Assembly (NCBI GenBank): GCA_025559845.1
Contig: CP048470.1
Location: forward strand, 1,783,001-1,847,000
Source of the DNA: Agrobacterium tumefaciens
Lineage (GTDB): Bacteria > Pseudomonadota > Alphaproteobacteria > Rhizobiales > Rhizobiaceae
Direction of reading: 5' to 3'
DNA: 64,000 nucleotides
In this document: piece after piece, positions 31,401 to 35,645 of the stretch
Position numbering within the stretch: the stretch's first letter is position 1
Layout of the letters: every line of letters starts with the position of its first letter
Notes under the pieces: generated by a model
Told to the model about the DNA's origin: nothing
Databases searched by the model: none
What the model saw: only the letters and a program-made list of their open reading frames with translations
Made by a program: the position numbers and the translations under genes

Positions 31401-32980
31401 GCACCATCGGAAACGGTTCCGATTGCCGTCGTACCGTTGGTGGTGATCGCGATCGCCGAGCCGATCGCAGCGCCGGTCGTGACGTTGATCTGCTGGATCG
31501 ACGAACCTACGAGGTAGGTATTTCCATTGATGTCGCCACCACCCTGCACCAGCGTCGTGCCGGTGGGGTTGGTGAATGAGCTGACGATTGCACCGGTCGA
31601 GAGGTTGTAGCGCGTGATGGTGGAGGCGGCGCCATTGAGGCTGAGCAGATAGTTGTTCGTCGTATCGATTGCGAAGTCGCCCCAGTCATTCGTACCGGTG
31701 ACTGCTGCTCCAAACGTCGAGGCTGAGGCGATGGTGCGGCCGTTACCGCTGAAGGTGATGCGCCATATTTGGTCATCGCCGCTGGCGTTGATGTTTTCAA
31801 TGCCGAGATATAGCGAGCCGTTGTAAAAGGTCGCGGCACCGCTGCCGACACCTCTGTCACCCACCGTGATGCTAAGACCCGTGCCGTTATTGGTCAGATC
31901 GCTGTCGATCAGAATGTGGGTGTTGTTGATGAAGTCATACGCAAAAAGCGCGCGGTTGGCATTCGCGGCATTGCTGTCGGTGTAATAGATAAGCCCGTTT
32001 GCCTGGTCGACGGCGAGCGAGTTCAGCGTATCGCTCAAGCTGACCCCACCTATGGTGGCGGGGGCCGTCGTGATGGCGGTTGCCTTGCCGGTGACGACAT
32101 CGACGCTGTAAAGTGTTCGTCCTGAGACAACGAGAAGGGCACCGTTGCCGACGCTGGCCTGAACGTTCAGCAATTCGGCATATTCGCGCTGGGCATCCAT
32201 GGTGGGAAGGACGCTGGCAGTGATCTCGCCGGTGCGATATTCAAGATCCCAATCGCCGCCGAGATCGGCGCTGCCCGTGGCGTCGGTCGAAGCCGCAATA
32301 TCTGCACCGGTCATGTACCCCATCATGCGGGCCGCATTCTGACCGAGCTCACCACGAGCGAAGTCGCAGCCGTAGATCAGGATATCGGCGTCATCGCTCA
32401 GATAGGATTTGAGGCTTTGCAGCTCGTCGGCATAGTCGCCGGCCATCGATTCAATCGTCAGTTCGGCAGAGCCGAGATAAAGTCGGCCTTCATCCCCATG
32501 CGAGATGATGTGGACTGTCTCCACATCCTTCATGTTCGAAAGCGCTTCGGCCAGTTGCTCGACACCGTCGCGCCCCTGTTCCAGTACCACCACCTCAAAG
32601 TCGCCCTCAATTCCCTGGAGCAGCGTTTCGTAGTCCGGGACGGAACTGTCGACAATCACCACCTGCTTTGACGATATCTCATCAGATGGAACGTCGTCAG
32701 GGGGCGAATCCGTTGCCGCCGTCAATGCTGCGGCGAGAGCGTGTTGGTCCCCATCACCGGTATCGTCCGTTTGATGATGGTCACCACCCTCGCCGCCCTG
32801 TGATGCATGTTCGTCCTGAGTCTGGTCGACGGTCGCAGCGCCAGCGGCATCGAATGCGATGCGCTGCTCGAGCTCCATCAGCATCGAACTCAGTCTGTCC
32901 TGTTTGCCTTTTTTCGACTCAGTCTTTTTTTTCTTACCTGCCGCGGACGACTGATGCCGACGAGGAAAATGCTCGTTCAT
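9689..32980 (-). CDS. Giant DUF4347/cadherin-like repeat surface protein (7763 aa)
   Basis: One uninterrupted frame of 7763 codons; the ATG at 32980 has GGGAG nine bases upstream. Order: basic N-terminus (KKKKTESKKGK); LEQRIAFDAAG motif (residues 38-48), similar to the LEPRxxFD motif of other DUF4347 proteins; acidic linker; DUF4347 (about 105-258); propeller-like repeats (about 275-530); an SdrD B-like domain (about 535-615, GDQIYDDNNTNGTFD); a jellyroll-like stretch (about 640-830); then cadherin/VCBS/putative-Ig repeats to about residue 7500, recognised by recurring VNDAPV linkers, DxDGD turns and YNG..SFTY strands. A proline-rich linker (EQPEEPRPPLE) precedes a distinct 260-residue C-terminus. 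Role inferred: calcium-stiffened adhesin or biofilm matrix protein. No Sec signal and no RTX nonapeptides were seen. The divergent export operon at 33390-39160 is its probable transporter. Confidence 0.9.
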   Translation of the reverse strand: MNEHFPRRHQSSAAGKKKKTESKKGKQDRLSSMLMELEQRIAFDAAGAATVDQTQDEHASQGGEGGDHHQTDDTGDGDQHALAAALTAATDSPPDDVPSDEISSKQVVIVDSSVPDYETLLQGIEGDFEVVVLEQGRDGVEQLAEALSNMKDVETVHIISHGDEGRLYLGSAELTIESMAGDYADELQSLKSYLSDDADILIYGCDFARGELGQNAARMMGYMTGADIAASTDATGSADLGGDWDLEYRTGEITASVLPTMDAQREYAELLNVQASVGNGALLVVSGRTLYSVDVVTGKATAITTAPATIGGVSLSDTLNSLAVDQANGLIYYTDSNAANANRALFAYDFINNTHILIDSDLTNNGTGLSITVGDRGVGSGAATFYNGSLYLGIENINASGDDQIWRITFSGNGRTIASASTFGAAVTGTNDWGDFAIDTTNNYLLSLNGAASTITRYNLSTGAIVSSFTNPTGTTLVQGGGDINGNTYLVGSSIQQINVTTGAAIGSAIAITTNGTTAIGTVSDGARWVPPIGSIGDQIYDDNNTNGTFDSGDVGIANVTVQLIDDVNGNGVADTGERVLATDTTGADGKYLFTGVLPGQYVVRVTDTNGVLGGATATTATTQSATLTLIGASSLAADFGYNAIAPVVDLNSGTTPTQIITNGGTPGSTGWTVGGSGGAIANDGFAWTVNGGSGTLTQANVTGWNDGLAPSGAAQLTFDLGWSNNLLLGVSNDNNTPATLDITIGGVLYARITTGTLNGTPNTATITYFNGASGSPTTVAASTAGTTAWIRTAVTLNLPATVAATGDLVFTYSAAGGLLTPSTDDIFIDNVSALRNVDSVAGVNYTTTYTENGAGVSIASTTAGSLADVRDRDSTNMRSATIVLTNAQAGDVLNLGTLPTGITGTVDTSVSGQITVTLSGSATKANYAAAIRAITFSNSGDSPGTTPRVINVTVNDGGLTSAVATSTINVVAVNDAPVNTLPASGWATNEDTSVALAGLSIADIDAGSGTMTVTLNVATGAITATSGGNVTIAGSGTSTITLTGTIANINTYLASAAAPIYVPVADANGAVVLTMTTSDNGNTGTGGALTDIDTRNITINPVNDAPVLDLDGSSAGSGYSVGYTENGTGVAIAASNNSVVDVDNANIASATIIITNGQAGDVLAATGTLPAGITASYNSTTYTLTLTGSATKAAYQTALAQILYSSTSDNPTIGNTVTGRTISVTVNDGALASNTAVTTVAVTAVNDAPVNTLPASGWATNEDTSVSLTGLSVADLDAAGGTMTVTLGVSSGTITATSGGSVTVTGSGTATLTLTGTLANINAYLASASAPIYVPVADANGSVTLTMTTSDGGNTGTGGTLTDVDTRTISIAAVNDPPILDLDTGSTGTGYSTSYTENGTGVAITGTAALIADVDDANMSTLTVVISNGQAGDVLALSTTVPGISASYNAATFTLTLTGSATKADYQTALQAIRYSSTSENPSTIARTINVVTNDGAANSNTAVATVNVIAVNDAPVNTVPGPVTVQEDVLTAITGLSVTDVDTTNVTVTLTVANGTLSPSTIAGTVTGSGTGTVTISGTQAQVNSVLASVRYQGNPDYNGSDTLTMVTSDGSLSDTDTVAITITPVADIVPDTVITNEDTALSFNVITGTNGASADNFENANRTLTSVTQPPSGQGVVTFNADGTITYTPTANFNGQTSFTYTVTSGGVTETATVTVNVTAVNDAPVNTLPASGWATNEDTNVALTGLSIADVDAATGTMTVQLSVTAGTLTATSGGGVTISGSGSTITLTGTLANINAYLASASAPVYVPVANANGSVTLTMTTSDGGNTGSGGTLTDVDTRPITINAVNDAPVNTLPAGYSTVEDTSVGLTGMQISDVDAATGTMTVTLGVNSGTLTASAANGVTVSGSGTGTITITGTLANINTFLAGASRPTFTPVADFNGSVTLTMTTSDGGNTGSGGTLTDVDTATITVTPVNDAPILDLDASGAGTGFTTSYTENGTGVAIVDTDVLITDVDNANMSSATIVITNPVAGDTLSVAGTLPTGISFSYNAGTYTLTLSGSATKADYQTALQQIRYTSTSDDPGSTARTISISVNDGSAVSNTAVTTVSVTSVNDAPVNTLPASYTTAEDTTLTLSGLSVADPDAGTATMTVSLSVNSGSIAATSAGGVTISGSGTGTITLSGTLANINAYLAASATQPVYTPVADFNGAVTLTMTSSDGSLTDTDSRTITVSAVADIANDTATTNEDTATTIDVNANDSFENSAHQITAINGSSIVANGVVAVVNGTVRLNANGTLTFTPSADYNGQTTFTYTVTSGGVTETATVTVNVTPVNDAPVNTVPGAQTTAEDSQLSIGGVSVTDIDGGTLTTTVSVTNGSLSVTTGGGATISNNGTATVTIAGTAAQINAALAGLSYTPTADYNGSAQLTLVTSDGSLSDTDGIAITVTAVADIANDTVTTNEDNAVTINVNANDTFENSAHTITAINGTAVAVNGTVTVANGTARLNADGTITFTPAANYNGQTNFTYTVTSGGVTETATVTVNVTAVNDAPVNTVPGTQTISEDGTITFSAAAGNAITVADIDNGTLTVTVTVTNGAFSLSSITGLTFTAGDGTSDATMTFSGTTAAINAALAGATYVPTRDYNGPAQITLSTSDGALTDTDTIGVTITAVTDIANDSVSTDEDIAVTIPVLANDTFDNPGRAITAINGTAIAVGGTVAVNNGTVQLTAGGQLVFTPTLDYNGVTTFTYTVTSGGVTETATVTVAVASINTPPVNTLPTSYTTLEDTGLGLTGLSIADADAGTGTVSVTLSVDSGVLTASTSGGVTVSNSGSGQIVLSGTISAINAYLSGTSRPTFTPAANSVANVTLTMTTNDNGNTGGPALTDVDTATISITPVNDAPAGADKTITLTEDGSYTFTAADFGFTDPNDSPANTLSAIIINTLPTNGTLSISGVPVTAGQVINAANIGSLTFTPSANTNGTALASFTFQVRDNGGTANGGVDTDLSPNTITFNVTAVNDAPINTLPGSFVTNEDTALALTGLAISDVDAGNGNMTLTLTVGSGTLSATNGGSVTVTGSGTGTITLTGTVANINAFLAGAASPIYTPLANANGSVTLTMVTNDNGNTGSGGALSDTDTATISITPVNDAPVGSNAAITINEDTVFSGTLPVATDVDGDTLTYSAGSLGPSHGVVTINANGTYTYTPTANFNGTDTFRYRVNDGTATVEYTVTVTVNAVNDAPIAVNDSAQTTANSNVSTNVITNDSDVDGDTLTVSQVNGVAGNVGVAVAGSNGGAFTIGANGAAIFNPGNAFADLAAGQTRTTSVTYQVADGNGGTATATFTITVTGVNDAPISTPIANQSSSDAQNVSLNVAGNFSDPDAGDSLTFTATGLPPGLSISAAGIITGTIDRSASVSGPYSVTVTATDLAGAQASRSFTWAVANPAPVASNDEFTTTENAAINGSVLTNDSDPDGDPISVSAVGGSSAGVGSAVAGSNGGTFTINADGTYAFNPGTSFDNLAAGQTRTTAVTYTISDGQGGTSTATVTVTVTGQNDAPIAVNDSFTTNEDTAVTFNVLANDTDVDGGTLTVTAINGTEISIGNPVAVTGGLVSLNANGSLTFTPNANYNGALSFTYTVADGQGGATTATVNGTVNAVQDPPVAIDDTFTTPEDTAITFDVRGNDFDVDGDTLTVTQINGLAISSGGSVGVTGGTVTLNADGTLTFAPGANYNGNPSFTYTISDGKGGTATATVSGTVTPEQDAPIATGDTFITAEDTATTISVLANDSDPDGEALTITQIDGTAIVTGATVSVTGGTVTLNANGTLTFSPAANYNGSTSFTYTISDGSGGSATATVNGTVTAVNDAPVAVNDSFTTLEDTPITLDVRGNDSDVDGDTLTITQINGTGIVTGATVSVTGGTVTLNANGTLTFTPAANYNGSPSFTYTVSDGNGGTATATVNGTVSPVNDVPVAVNDTFTTPEDTTITFDVRSNDTDADGDALTVTAINGTAITAGQSITITGGAVRLDADGRLSFTPNANYNGPISFTYTLSDGTASANATVTGTVTPVNDAPTSSDISISTPEDTPFTGTLVATDVDGDTITFSAGMTTPANGTVVINADGTYTYTPNSDFDGTDSFSFVVTDPGGARNEYTVTVTISDVNDNPVGSTIPDRSANDGAVVNFDVSSFFSDADGDRLTYTQTGLPNGLSLSAAGVITGTIDRNASQGGTNGVYTVTVTVSDGNGGTAQQTFALTVSNPAPVAVNDTVTTAEDTAVTINVLANDSDPDGDPLSVVSATAAHGTVTILADGEISYLPAADYNGTDTITYTISDGNGGTATATVTVTITPVNDDPAGSPIADRTRNDGDTDSLDLSAFFSDPEGGALTYTIDADFPLPPGLVLSGSTISGQIAPDASGPTGEKNYRIRVIATDPNGGTTFVDFNYTVLNIPPLANDDAVTTDEDTPVDIDILANDSDPDGDAAEVIRVNNVVLQPNGAPVVTTNGSVRLIENPDGTQFLRFTPNADYNGQESFSYSISDGNGGVSTATVTVTVLPVNDDPVPTQPIPDRVRADGQSFTYDVADFFTDSDGDNLTFTITGLPAGLQYDAATGLIFGNIDKSASQGGPNGDGVYVISIVASDGTSSTPSQTFELTVTNPAPTANNDIITIAEDTPTVITPLANDTDPDGDPLTIVSASAGNGSVTINANGTLTYVPALNFNGVDTISYTITDNNGGVSTATVRVTITPVNDNPTSTPIPDQYDSDSQAVDYNVSPYFSDVDGDTLTFTATGLPPGLSIDAAGRITGTLAADASNTDPYTVEVTASDGNGGTTTRIVTWIVTNLPPKAFHDTLTVDENTAGGGNVLTNDQDPDGDPLTVDQVEGSGANVGVVVAGSNGGTFTINANGTYTFDPGTDFDDMSAGDTPRTTTITYRVTDGTNVDTATITVTVTGVNDDPTADEIPNYTRADGQSLTDHPLHLDAFFQDIDANDTLTFSQTGLPQGLEMAADGTISGIIANNASQGGPNNDGVYVVTVTANDGRGGTVAETFTFTVTNPAPIAVNDTVETGEDQPVTFNPITGEGTTSGNNGIDIDPDGDTLFLDPDFPPVAGNGTVTVSADGTITYTPNDNYNGTDTIVYRVTDGQGGYSTGIITVSVDAVNDPPISSPIADISRNDGETISFDISGNFVDPEGETLTYTATGLPPGLTLDPLTGIISGVIDADASGPTGLRDFAVRITATDPDGGSTFQDFTYTIKNVAPNAENDQATTNEDTPVDIDILANDEDPDGDTDTVILVEGVNLTVGGPAVMTSNGSVQLVLNGNGREVLRFTPNPNFNGTESFTYTIGDRNGGSDTATVTVTVNPVNDAPVASPIPDSAQVDSSAFSLDVRPYFSDVDGQTLTIAVEGLPPELTFDPATGIISGTLDPDASKDSPYTIIVRASDGIASASSSFTLTVTNPAPNAANDVVDLAEDTPVSFNPLTGAGTVSGNAGADTDPDGDPLSITQIDGQPIGVGETIAVAGGSVTLNDALGNLTFTPTADFNGTVAFTYRISDGNGGFSDASVTLNINAVNDVPVIDLNGTTSGTDNSVTFTEGDGPVRIVTPDAFVSDVEGSIVSLDISLAGFINSASEIIHLNGTADIIFGTASSGTIAFGGTTFVYQYDGATSVHFENAAGAAVPMPNEAASALLRALQYENRNDNLTAGDRTLTISVIDSGNATNAAVVTVSVGAVNNPPIAVDDTATTGENTPIINGPTVLGNDTDAEGATLTVIAVGSGNPGDAIAGSDGGTFVINADGTYSFNPGTEFDDLQVGETRTTSVIYTISDGDNGTATATLTITVTGENDAPVGGSFTLNATEDQTSTGFLPVTDVDGDALTYAVLGQPTNGTVTIGADGSYTYVPAANFSGPDSFTYTVNDGRTTATFTVAVNVANVEDPPTGEIPNQAFDDADDVTLDISQFFTDPDNDTLTFSQTGLPVGLVMSADGIISGTLENDASQVNGGIYQITVTINDGQPGGAITRSFTISVFNPAPLAQNDAITTEENTPATGSVFVDNGSGADSDPDGDVITVAAVNGNATGVGTSVTGTAGGSFIIAEDGSYTFNPGTDFDNLAAGETRATSITYTITDGQGGTSTATFTVTVTGTNDAPVGSDDTINVTEDTPYSGILPAATDAEGEPLTYAAASQPSNGRVVVNTDGTYTYTPDPDFEGDDSFTYTVSDGTATVEYTVIVNVGAVNDAPALGNDSFTLNEDGNTVLDVLANDSDADGDPLTITAIDGQAISVGTSVAVTGGSVTLNANGTLTFTGAANFNGPLSFTYTVFDGTTTSTATVAGQINPVNDLPVAVDDVAQTDENTPIEGNVIIGSDSDVDGDTLTVIRVGNGTNGVGATLAGSNGGSFVIRADGSYSFDPGSAFQDLQLGESRKTAITYTISDGNGATATATLTVTVTGLNDAPVAPTLPPRANLDGAAININLGNLFTDVDGDTLSYTITGLPTGLSYDPATGQITGTIDPSASGPTGTNAFTVTMTAVDGNGGSVERSFTWTVTNPVPQAQNDAFAINEGQTLNGNVLANNGNGVDADDDPLTVSLVNAPANGTLTLNADGTFTYQPNAFFNGSDSFTYQVADGNGGFDTATVTIIIGAINDPPVATNDTFVIDEDGSINLDVLANDTDPDGDTLTITAINDQAIAAGSSINVTGGTITLNADGTLTFTGAPDFNGPLSFTYTVSDGIVSRNATVSGTVQPINDAPVNTLPGSFNGSEDTDLPLTGIAIIDVDAGDASITVTLDVNAGSLIAASGNGVTVTGNGSSSLTLTGTVGNINAWLSGTTAPIYRPVENSSALVTLTMTTNDGGNSGAGGALTAISSSTLIIDPVNDAPVATDQRISTPEDTPVAGAIMASDVDGDALTYTVSAQPANGRVTLDASGQYLYTPGTNFYGTDVFVVTVSDGHGGTTTATITVDVSPVNDPPVGSDGTLTVAEDTIFSGQLPRAVDPEGVAVVYTVGSPPSHGSLTINPDGTYSYQPAANYNGADSFTYAVSDGVATSTYTISITVTAVNDAPLGSDLQISVENGGTASGNLPPAIDPEGSSVFYEVDTVTPGATVIIGLDGSYSYTPPSGFSGTDTFTYTVSDGSAETIYTVTVTVTVGPANQPPVASDATVGTNEDEPLSGMLPEATDEEGQDITYSLGRNAINGSVVVNPDGTYTYTPNANFSGTDSFNYSVSDGTASSVYTITVNVAAINDAPVGSNTSIAVTEDVPASGMLPRAIDPEGQTVVYEIGTSLPSHGTVIINADGSYTYTPNENFNGTDTFTYIVSDGDATNTYTVTVTVSPVNDAPVGRDDLVSIDENTPYNGQLPAATDPDGDEIFYSLGNQASNGVVTVNSDGSYIYVPNADFNGTDRFTYSVSDGILETTYTVTILVNTPNEPPVSSDTSISVNEGGTITGTLPPATDPEGQPIVYGLGSGPQYGTVIINADGTYSYRPADGYNGVDSFTFTISDGRNIVAYTVTISVIPVEQPEEPRPPLEVDQPAPISAEPTDPWQPSSQGSETILAGSPLTASIMKDLNGIADITAQGPIVNVVNSIRSLNGIGSLPEEGAVIHVARQIGDWQTSDRIIDKIATSFFKGGSNIHLSGEGAESTWFQVDTMVYKDYLYIMPSSAGNVENATFGVTMADGKPLPDWLKLTRQGLVIGRPPAGLQSIDLRIHGNSSDGVISDTMRIDLHTGTILDHVSDRRTDLGPGMFTDNLFAAADLHGEDVSVLSQALSSWVELPQR
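10490..30480 (-). repeat. Coding repeat array of cadherin/VCBS/putative-Ig modules
   Basis: About 20 kb of in-frame repeats of roughly 90-115 codons each. Three module types alternate: long cadherin-like units with TLPASGWATNEDT starts (mostly 23.5-30.5 kb); units with DVRGNDSDVDGDTLT and NYNG..SFTYT (frequent at 12.7-22.3 kb and in the final part); and putative-Ig units with TGLPPGLSIDAAGxITG. Neighbours differ in DNA sequence, so the array is old, except for a nearly regular block at 20.75-22.3 kb. Confidence 0.85.
20755..22300 (-). repeat. Tandem 309-bp coding repeats (about five units)
   Basis: Homologous positions recur at exactly 309-base intervals: for example, the turn before VGDGTxTFTP-type strands begins equivalently near 20853, 21162, 21471 and 21780. 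Each unit encodes 103 residues containing DGDTLT.TQING and NYNG.PSFTYT. Regular spacing plus high DNA similarity indicates recent duplication or gene conversion compared with the rest of the array. Confidence 0.75.
32207..32668 (-). other. DUF4347 domain of the giant protein with a His/Cys pair
   Basis: Residues about 105-258. The domain has an alternating strand-helix pattern with VHIISHGDEG (His161, codon at 32498-32500) and ILIYGCDFARG (Cys205, codon at 32366-32368), each after a hydrophobic strand. A His-Gly after one strand and a Gly-Cys after the next is the layout of clan CD cysteine peptidases (caspase, gingipain, CHAT). Whether this domain is a peptidase is inference. A self-processing role during export is conceivable. 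Confidence 0.7.
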
Positions 32981-33389
32981 TCACATGTCTCCCGCTTCCA
33001 GACCCCAGACAGACCGCGCGGATGGGTGCCCGAGAAGACTCAGGCAACGGCTGTCGGATTAACGAGTTCCAAACTTGACGGTGCGTTCGTTAACAAAAAA
33101 CTAATTTCGGCCGGCAAGCTTTAGCAAGTGAGAATGTATACATAAAACCCTGTGGGGTCGATGTCTTCCTGACTTTTGTCAAGAAAATCTGCATCCTCAA
33201 CGGGAGGGCAATTTTTGCCTGCAAGTATGAAGACCGACGATTTAAGGTCCTGTTAACCATATCCGTCAATCATTTAACGGCCCTTAGGTTTCCGACACAA
33301 CGTTTCTTCTGGTTGAAACGTTGGAGCCGTGCGTTCCCTGGTATTGCTTCTCGCAAGGGTTTCGTAGTGATGACATACGAGGTGACGCG
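32981..33389. other. Divergent control region between the giant gene and its export operon
   Basis: 409 bases, AT-rich from about 33090 to 33300, with no gene. It must hold promoters firing both ways. It contains the inverted repeat at 33298-33323, and a smaller GGCAA/TTGCC hairpin near 33208-33223. I could not assign sigma-factor boxes with confidence. Confidence 0.6.
33298..33323. promoter_or_regulatory. Perfect 9-bp inverted repeat upstream of the export operon
   Basis: CAACGTTTC (33298-33306) and GAAACGTTG (33315-33323) are separated by eight bases and lie 66 bases before the GTG start of the TolC-like gene. Size and spacing fit an operator for a dimeric regulator; in RNA it could form a leader hairpin. 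No regulator for it is adjacent. Confidence 0.55.
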
Positions 33390-34856
33390 GTGAAGTTTCC
33401 ATTTATCTGGACTGTGCCTGTTGTCCTGCTTGCTGCCGGCTGTACGGTGCGGACAGAACCCCTTACGCCAGAGGCAAACGCTGTTTTCGGGCATGAGAAG
33501 CTTGTTAGGGCAACGGCAAATCAGGAACCCATTACCGGTTCGATCGATCTTTATGATGCGATGGCGAGGGCGTTGAAATACAACCTCGACACCAAGGTGG
33601 AGATCATGCAGGCCGCGCTGAAAACGCGCGAGGCTGATCTTGTCAGCTACAGTGCGCTGCCTAAAGTGGTGGCGGGTGCAGGTTATGCAGGACGTGACCA
33701 AGCGGATCCGTCGACACCCTCGACGCGTGACGACAGTATCAGAACAGCAGATCTGACATTCTCATGGAATATCCTTGATTTCGGATTGTCTTATGTTCGA
33801 GCCAAGCAGGCCGCTGATCAGGCTCTCATACAGGAGGAGATGAAACGACGTATCGTCAACAAGGTCATCGAAGATGTGCGTACCGCCTACTGGCGGGCGG
33901 TAAGCTATCAACGTCTGGTTGGTCGAATGCGGGCGCTTGAAGGCCGCGTGGCGCGGGCGTTGCGCGACACCCGTGGTCTGTCATCAAGTGGCGAGAGTTC
34001 ACCGCTGGTGGCGCTGACCTACGAGCGCGAGCTGATCGAAGTGAAACGCGAAGTCGAGATGCTGGAGGGCGAATTGAAGGTTGCCAAGAGCCAGCTTGCA
34101 GCGCTGATGAACGTGACGCCCGGAACGGAATTCACACTTACGGTGCCAAAACGCGCTTCGACCCGTCTGACGGTGCCGGACAATATGCCGGAAATGTTCC
34201 GTATCGCGGTGGAGAACCGACCGGAGATGCGTGAAGTTGCGTACCGCACGAGGATCAACGAGAAGGAAGTCAATGCTGCCCTTCTGGAAATCCTGCCAGG
34301 CTTCAACGTCTATGCTGGAGCAAACTACGATTCCAACGAATTCATTGCCACGAATGACTGGCTGTCATGGGGCGCCAAGGTCAGCTTCAATGCGATGAAG
34401 CTTGCCAGCATGCCGGCGGTCAACAAGAAGATCGAGGCGGAGAAAGAGGTTCTGGACGCGCGCGCATTGTCGGTTGCTATGGCGATCATGACGCAGGTTC
34501 ACATCAGCCGCACGCGCTATGCCCACCTCAACAAATCTTATGGCACGGCGGTAGCGCTCTCCAACGTCTCTCACCGCATCCTCAAGCAGGTACGCGATGA
34601 AACCAACGCCCAGAAGACCAGCGAGCAGATCCTCATCCGTGAGGAAATGAACGCACTTCTTGCCGATGCCAAGCTCGATATGGCCTATGCCGATCTGCAG
34701 AATGCCTACGCCAACATCTATGCCTCCCTTGGCGTAGACCCGTTCCCGGCCGGGCTGTCTACAAGTTCGAGCATAAACCAGATGGCATTGCAACTCAGGA
34801 CAATGTGGACCGATACCGGTGGTCCCGCAAAGATAGAGGTGGCCACCGCCAAATAG
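33390..34856 (+). CDS. TolC-family outer-membrane channel lipoprotein
   Basis: 488 residues. The GTG at 33390 follows GAGGTGA. The N-terminus MKFPFIWTVPVVLLAAGC ends in a lipobox (LAAGC, Cys18), so it is an acylated TolC/OprM-like protein. The body has the long helical regions of the family, with DAMARALKYN, then IVNKVIEDVRTAYWRAVSYQ and a second half repeating the pattern (MTQVHISRTRYAHLN). It would form the outer-membrane exit channel of a tripartite exporter. First gene of a four-gene operon; 33 bases separate it from the next. Starting at the ATG at 33321 would bury the lipobox behind a hydrophilic stretch. Confidence 0.85.
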   Translation: MKFPFIWTVPVVLLAAGCTVRTEPLTPEANAVFGHEKLVRATANQEPITGSIDLYDAMARALKYNLDTKVEIMQAALKTREADLVSYSALPKVVAGAGYAGRDQADPSTPSTRDDSIRTADLTFSWNILDFGLSYVRAKQAADQALIQEEMKRRIVNKVIEDVRTAYWRAVSYQRLVGRMRALEGRVARALRDTRGLSSSGESSPLVALTYERELIEVKREVEMLEGELKVAKSQLAALMNVTPGTEFTLTVPKRASTRLTVPDNMPEMFRIAVENRPEMREVAYRTRINEKEVNAALLEILPGFNVYAGANYDSNEFIATNDWLSWGAKVSFNAMKLASMPAVNKKIEAEKEVLDARALSVAMAIMTQVHISRTRYAHLNKSYGTAVALSNVSHRILKQVRDETNAQKTSEQILIREEMNALLADAKLDMAYADLQNAYANIYASLGVDPFPAGLSTSSSINQMALQLRTMWTDTGGPAKIEVATAK

Positions 34857-34889
34857 CGGGCACCGCTGACGGCGTGAGGGAGGTACGAC

Positions 34890-35642
34890 GTGCAGACATG
34901 GAATGTATTGGGTCTTGTTCTTGCAATCGCGACTGTAACGCCAGGTGGTCATCCTGCTTATGCGCAGGATGACGGCACGGCGTCGCGAGGTATCGTCAAA
35001 GCCGTCAATCAGGCAATGATTGGCACGGACCTCAGCCTTCCGATCGTTTCTCTGCCGTTTCGCGAGGGCCAGGATTTCTCCAAAGGTGATGTTCTGGCCG
35101 CCTTCGATTGCCGCGACCTCGAAGCGCAGGTGAAATCGGCGGAAGCCGTGCTTCGGGCCGAAACAATCACGCATGAAAACAATATGCGTCTCGCACGTTC
35201 AAAGGCCGTCGGCTCCTACGAGGTCGATTTGTCCAAGGCAAAGACAGACCAGGCGGCGGCGGAACTGGAAGCCTTTCGAAGCAAGATGGCACGCTGTGTC
35301 ATCAGGGCCCCCTACGATGGTCGCGTGGCTTTCATGCGCGCAAATGAGCACGAAATACCGGAGCAAAATCAACCGCTTATGCAGGTCGTCAGCACTGGAG
35401 ATCTCGAGATTGAAACGCTTCTGCCCTCTCCCTGGCTACGATGGCTGAAACCTGGAGCGCCGTTCACCATCGCGATCGATGAGACCGGCGAACAGAAAAA
35501 GGCGGAAGTTGCCCGGATCGCTGCAACCGTTGACCCTGTCAGTCAGACGGTCAAGGTAACGGGGCGGTTTTCCGGCGATACAAAAGGAATTTTGCCGGGA
35601 ATGAGCGGGGCGACAAAATTCAACCCCGTGCCCGGGGAGTAA
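34890..35642 (+). CDS. HlyD/RND-type periplasmic adaptor
   Basis: 250 residues. GTG start at 34890 preceded by GGGAGGT. A signal peptide (to about residue 25, ...HPAYA-QDD) is followed by a split lipoyl domain (PFREGQDFSKGDVLAAFDC... and CVIRAPYDGRVA) around a short helical hairpin, then a beta-barrel (about 165-230). It is at the short end of the membrane-fusion protein range. It would bridge the inner-membrane parts to the TolC-like channel. The next start follows three bases after its stop. Confidence 0.85.
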   Translation: MQTWNVLGLVLAIATVTPGGHPAYAQDDGTASRGIVKAVNQAMIGTDLSLPIVSLPFREGQDFSKGDVLAAFDCRDLEAQVKSAEAVLRAETITHENNMRLARSKAVGSYEVDLSKAKTDQAAAELEAFRSKMARCVIRAPYDGRVAFMRANEHEIPEQNQPLMQVVSTGDLEIETLLPSPWLRWLKPGAPFTIAIDETGEQKKAEVARIAATVDPVSQTVKVTGRFSGDTKGILPGMSGATKFNPVPGE

Positions 35643-35645
35643 CGG

